From NCBI RefSeq assembly GCF_900104135.1, contig NZ_FNIV01000002.1:186001-250000 (forward strand): DNA of 64,000 nt. The letters are read 5' to 3'. Origin of the DNA: Halomonas shengliensis (GTDB lineage Bacteria > Pseudomonadota > Gammaproteobacteria > Pseudomonadales > Halomonadaceae). The notes beneath the pieces were generated by a model. That model made no database searches. It was not told the DNA's origin and was given only the letters and a program-made list of their open reading frames with translations. Both the position numbers and the translations under genes were made by a program. Shown in pieces: positions 62,915 to 64,000 of the stretch (the stretch's first letter is position 1; each line of letters starts with the position of its first letter).

Positions 62915-64000
62915 ATGCTTAGCTCGTTGGTCTCCCTACTCCCCTCGCCGCTACCCGCGTCACGTTCCGCGACTCAGCGGAACCGCCGCCCGCTGGAGGC
63001 GGCCCTGCACCAGCACTCCGCGACGGTCACCTTCACGCCCGAGGGGGTCATCACCGAGGCGAGTCCACTGTTCCTGGCGGCGGTGGGCTATCGGGAGAGC
63101 TAGGTGGTAGGGCAGCATCACCGCCTGTTCTGCTCGCCGGAGGAGGCGCAGAGCGAGGCGTACCGTGAATTCTGGGCGGCGCTGGCGCGCGGCGAACATC
63201 GCGCCGGCACCTTCCGGCGGCTCGGCAAGACGGGCCGGGAGGTGTGGATCGAGGCGACCTACCTGCCGGTGACCGACCGCGCCGGCAAGCGCGTCACCCA
63301 TGTGGTCAAGATCGCCAACGACATCACCGAGAAGCACAGGGCGATGCGCTCCCAGGCGGCCATGGTGGAGGCACTGGGGCGCTCCATGGCGGTGATCGAG
63401 TTCACCCCGGAGGGCGAGATCCTGACGGCCAACGACAACTTCCTGGCCGCCACCGGCTACACCCTGGAGGAGGTGCAGGGGCGCCACCACCGCCTGTTCT
63501 GCCGCGAGGCCTTCTACCGCGATAACCCGGACTTCTGGCAGCGCCTGGCCCAGGGCGAGTTCAGGCGCGGCAAGTTCGAGCGGGTCACCGCCACGGGCGA
63601 GCCGCTATGGCTGGAGGCCACCTACAACCCGGTGATGGATGCCGGCGGGAGGGTGGTGAGCGTGGTGAAGTTCGCCGCCGACGTGACCCGCGACGTGCAG
63701 GCCGCGGAGGCGACCCGCGCCGCGGTGCTCTCGGCCCAGGAGACCTCCACCCAGACCGAGCAGATCGCCAGCAACGGCATGGCGCGCCTGGAAGACGTAG
63801 TGCAGGAGTGCGTGGCCTCGGTGGAGGAGATGGGCCAGGCCCGCGAGATCGTCCAGCGGCTGGTGGCGCAGGCCCAGCATATCAACGGCATCACCGAGGA
63901 GATCGCGCGCATCGCCGAGCAGACCAACCTCCTGTCGCTCAACGCCACCATCGAGGCGGCCCATGCCGGCGAGCATGGCCGCGGCTTCGCGGTGGTGGCC
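62915..64000 (+). pseudogene. PAS-PAS-MCP (BdlA-like) receptor gene with an in-frame stop, cut by window edge
   Basis: The frame from ATG 62915 codes a soluble receptor: PAS 1 (ATVTFTPEGVITEASPLFLAAVGY), PAS 2 ([24 protein letters not shown]), each with HHRLFC, then a chemoreceptor signalling domain ([22 protein letters not shown]) that runs off the window. A TAG at 63101-63103 interrupts PAS 1, where PAS 2 has coding sequence; GAG would give Glu. Everything after the stop stays in frame. A GTG directly after the stop (63104) could restart translation but would lose half of PAS 1. It resembles BdlA, which links PAS sensing to biofilm dispersal (inference). Two operator-like sites lie upstream. 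Confidence 0.75.

Noticed and set aside
62915..63103. Independent 62-residue protein before the TAG
   Set aside because: It is the N-terminal part of a PAS domain that continues in the same frame after the stop; better read as an interrupted gene.

Overview
The window is chromosomal DNA from a high-GC, flagellated gammaproteobacterium. The most likely group is Halomonas or a close relative. The grounds are the linked order xerD-dsbC-hom-thrC next to rpsP-rimM-trmD-rplS and ffh, a PHB-type acetoacetyl-CoA reductase, Pseudomonas-like minCDE, and the overall protein character. The genus is inferred, not proven. No insertion sequence, prophage or CRISPR array is visible.

Left third (1-24.4 kb) is mostly housekeeping. 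On the minus strand lie a RecJ-like exonuclease (cut by the window edge), hom-thrC (threonine synthesis), dsbC, xerD, the rpsP-rimM-trmD-rplS operon and ffh. Then come ypjD, a CNNM/CorC-family membrane protein, an acyltransferase with a TetR regulator, a SRAP-domain protein whose four catalytic residues all appear substituted, a pitrilysin-like protease, exonuclease I, minCDE, a DUF349 protein, the phbB-type reductase and an initiator tRNA. A structured repeat of about 108 bp occurs three times between these genes.

The middle and right (24.5-64 kb) form a dense signalling and motility region. Seven proteins belong to cyclic-di-GMP families: six with GGDEF domains, two of them also with EAL, and one PilZ/degenerate HD-GYP protein. 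One carries a LOV blue-light domain. One carries a PhnD-type ligand-binding domain and is coupled to a lipoprotein solute-binding protein. One is coupled to an RsbQ-like alpha/beta hydrolase. Four chemoreceptors (one with a premature stop), a CheB fragment, a lone MotB-like protein, a FlgO-like lipoprotein, flagellin and two tandem FliD genes complete it. Eight sites with the same 27-bp sigma-28 layout (TAAAGTTT-like, 11 bp, GCCGATAA-like) sit just upstream of motility genes, so much of the region looks like one FliA regulon.

The most notable unit is a probable seven-gene operon (35.5-45.2 kb) headed by a sigma-28-like promoter: chemoreceptor, ZipA-like membrane protein, RsbQ-like hydrolase, PAS-GGDEF, PAS-GGDEF-EAL, CheB fragment and a Cache-PAS-GGDEF gene with a frameshift. 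A second ZipA-like protein lies near flagellin. Near the right end are a MntA/HepT-like toxin-antitoxin pair, whose HEPN protein lacks the usual catalytic His, and the interrupted PAS-PAS chemoreceptor.
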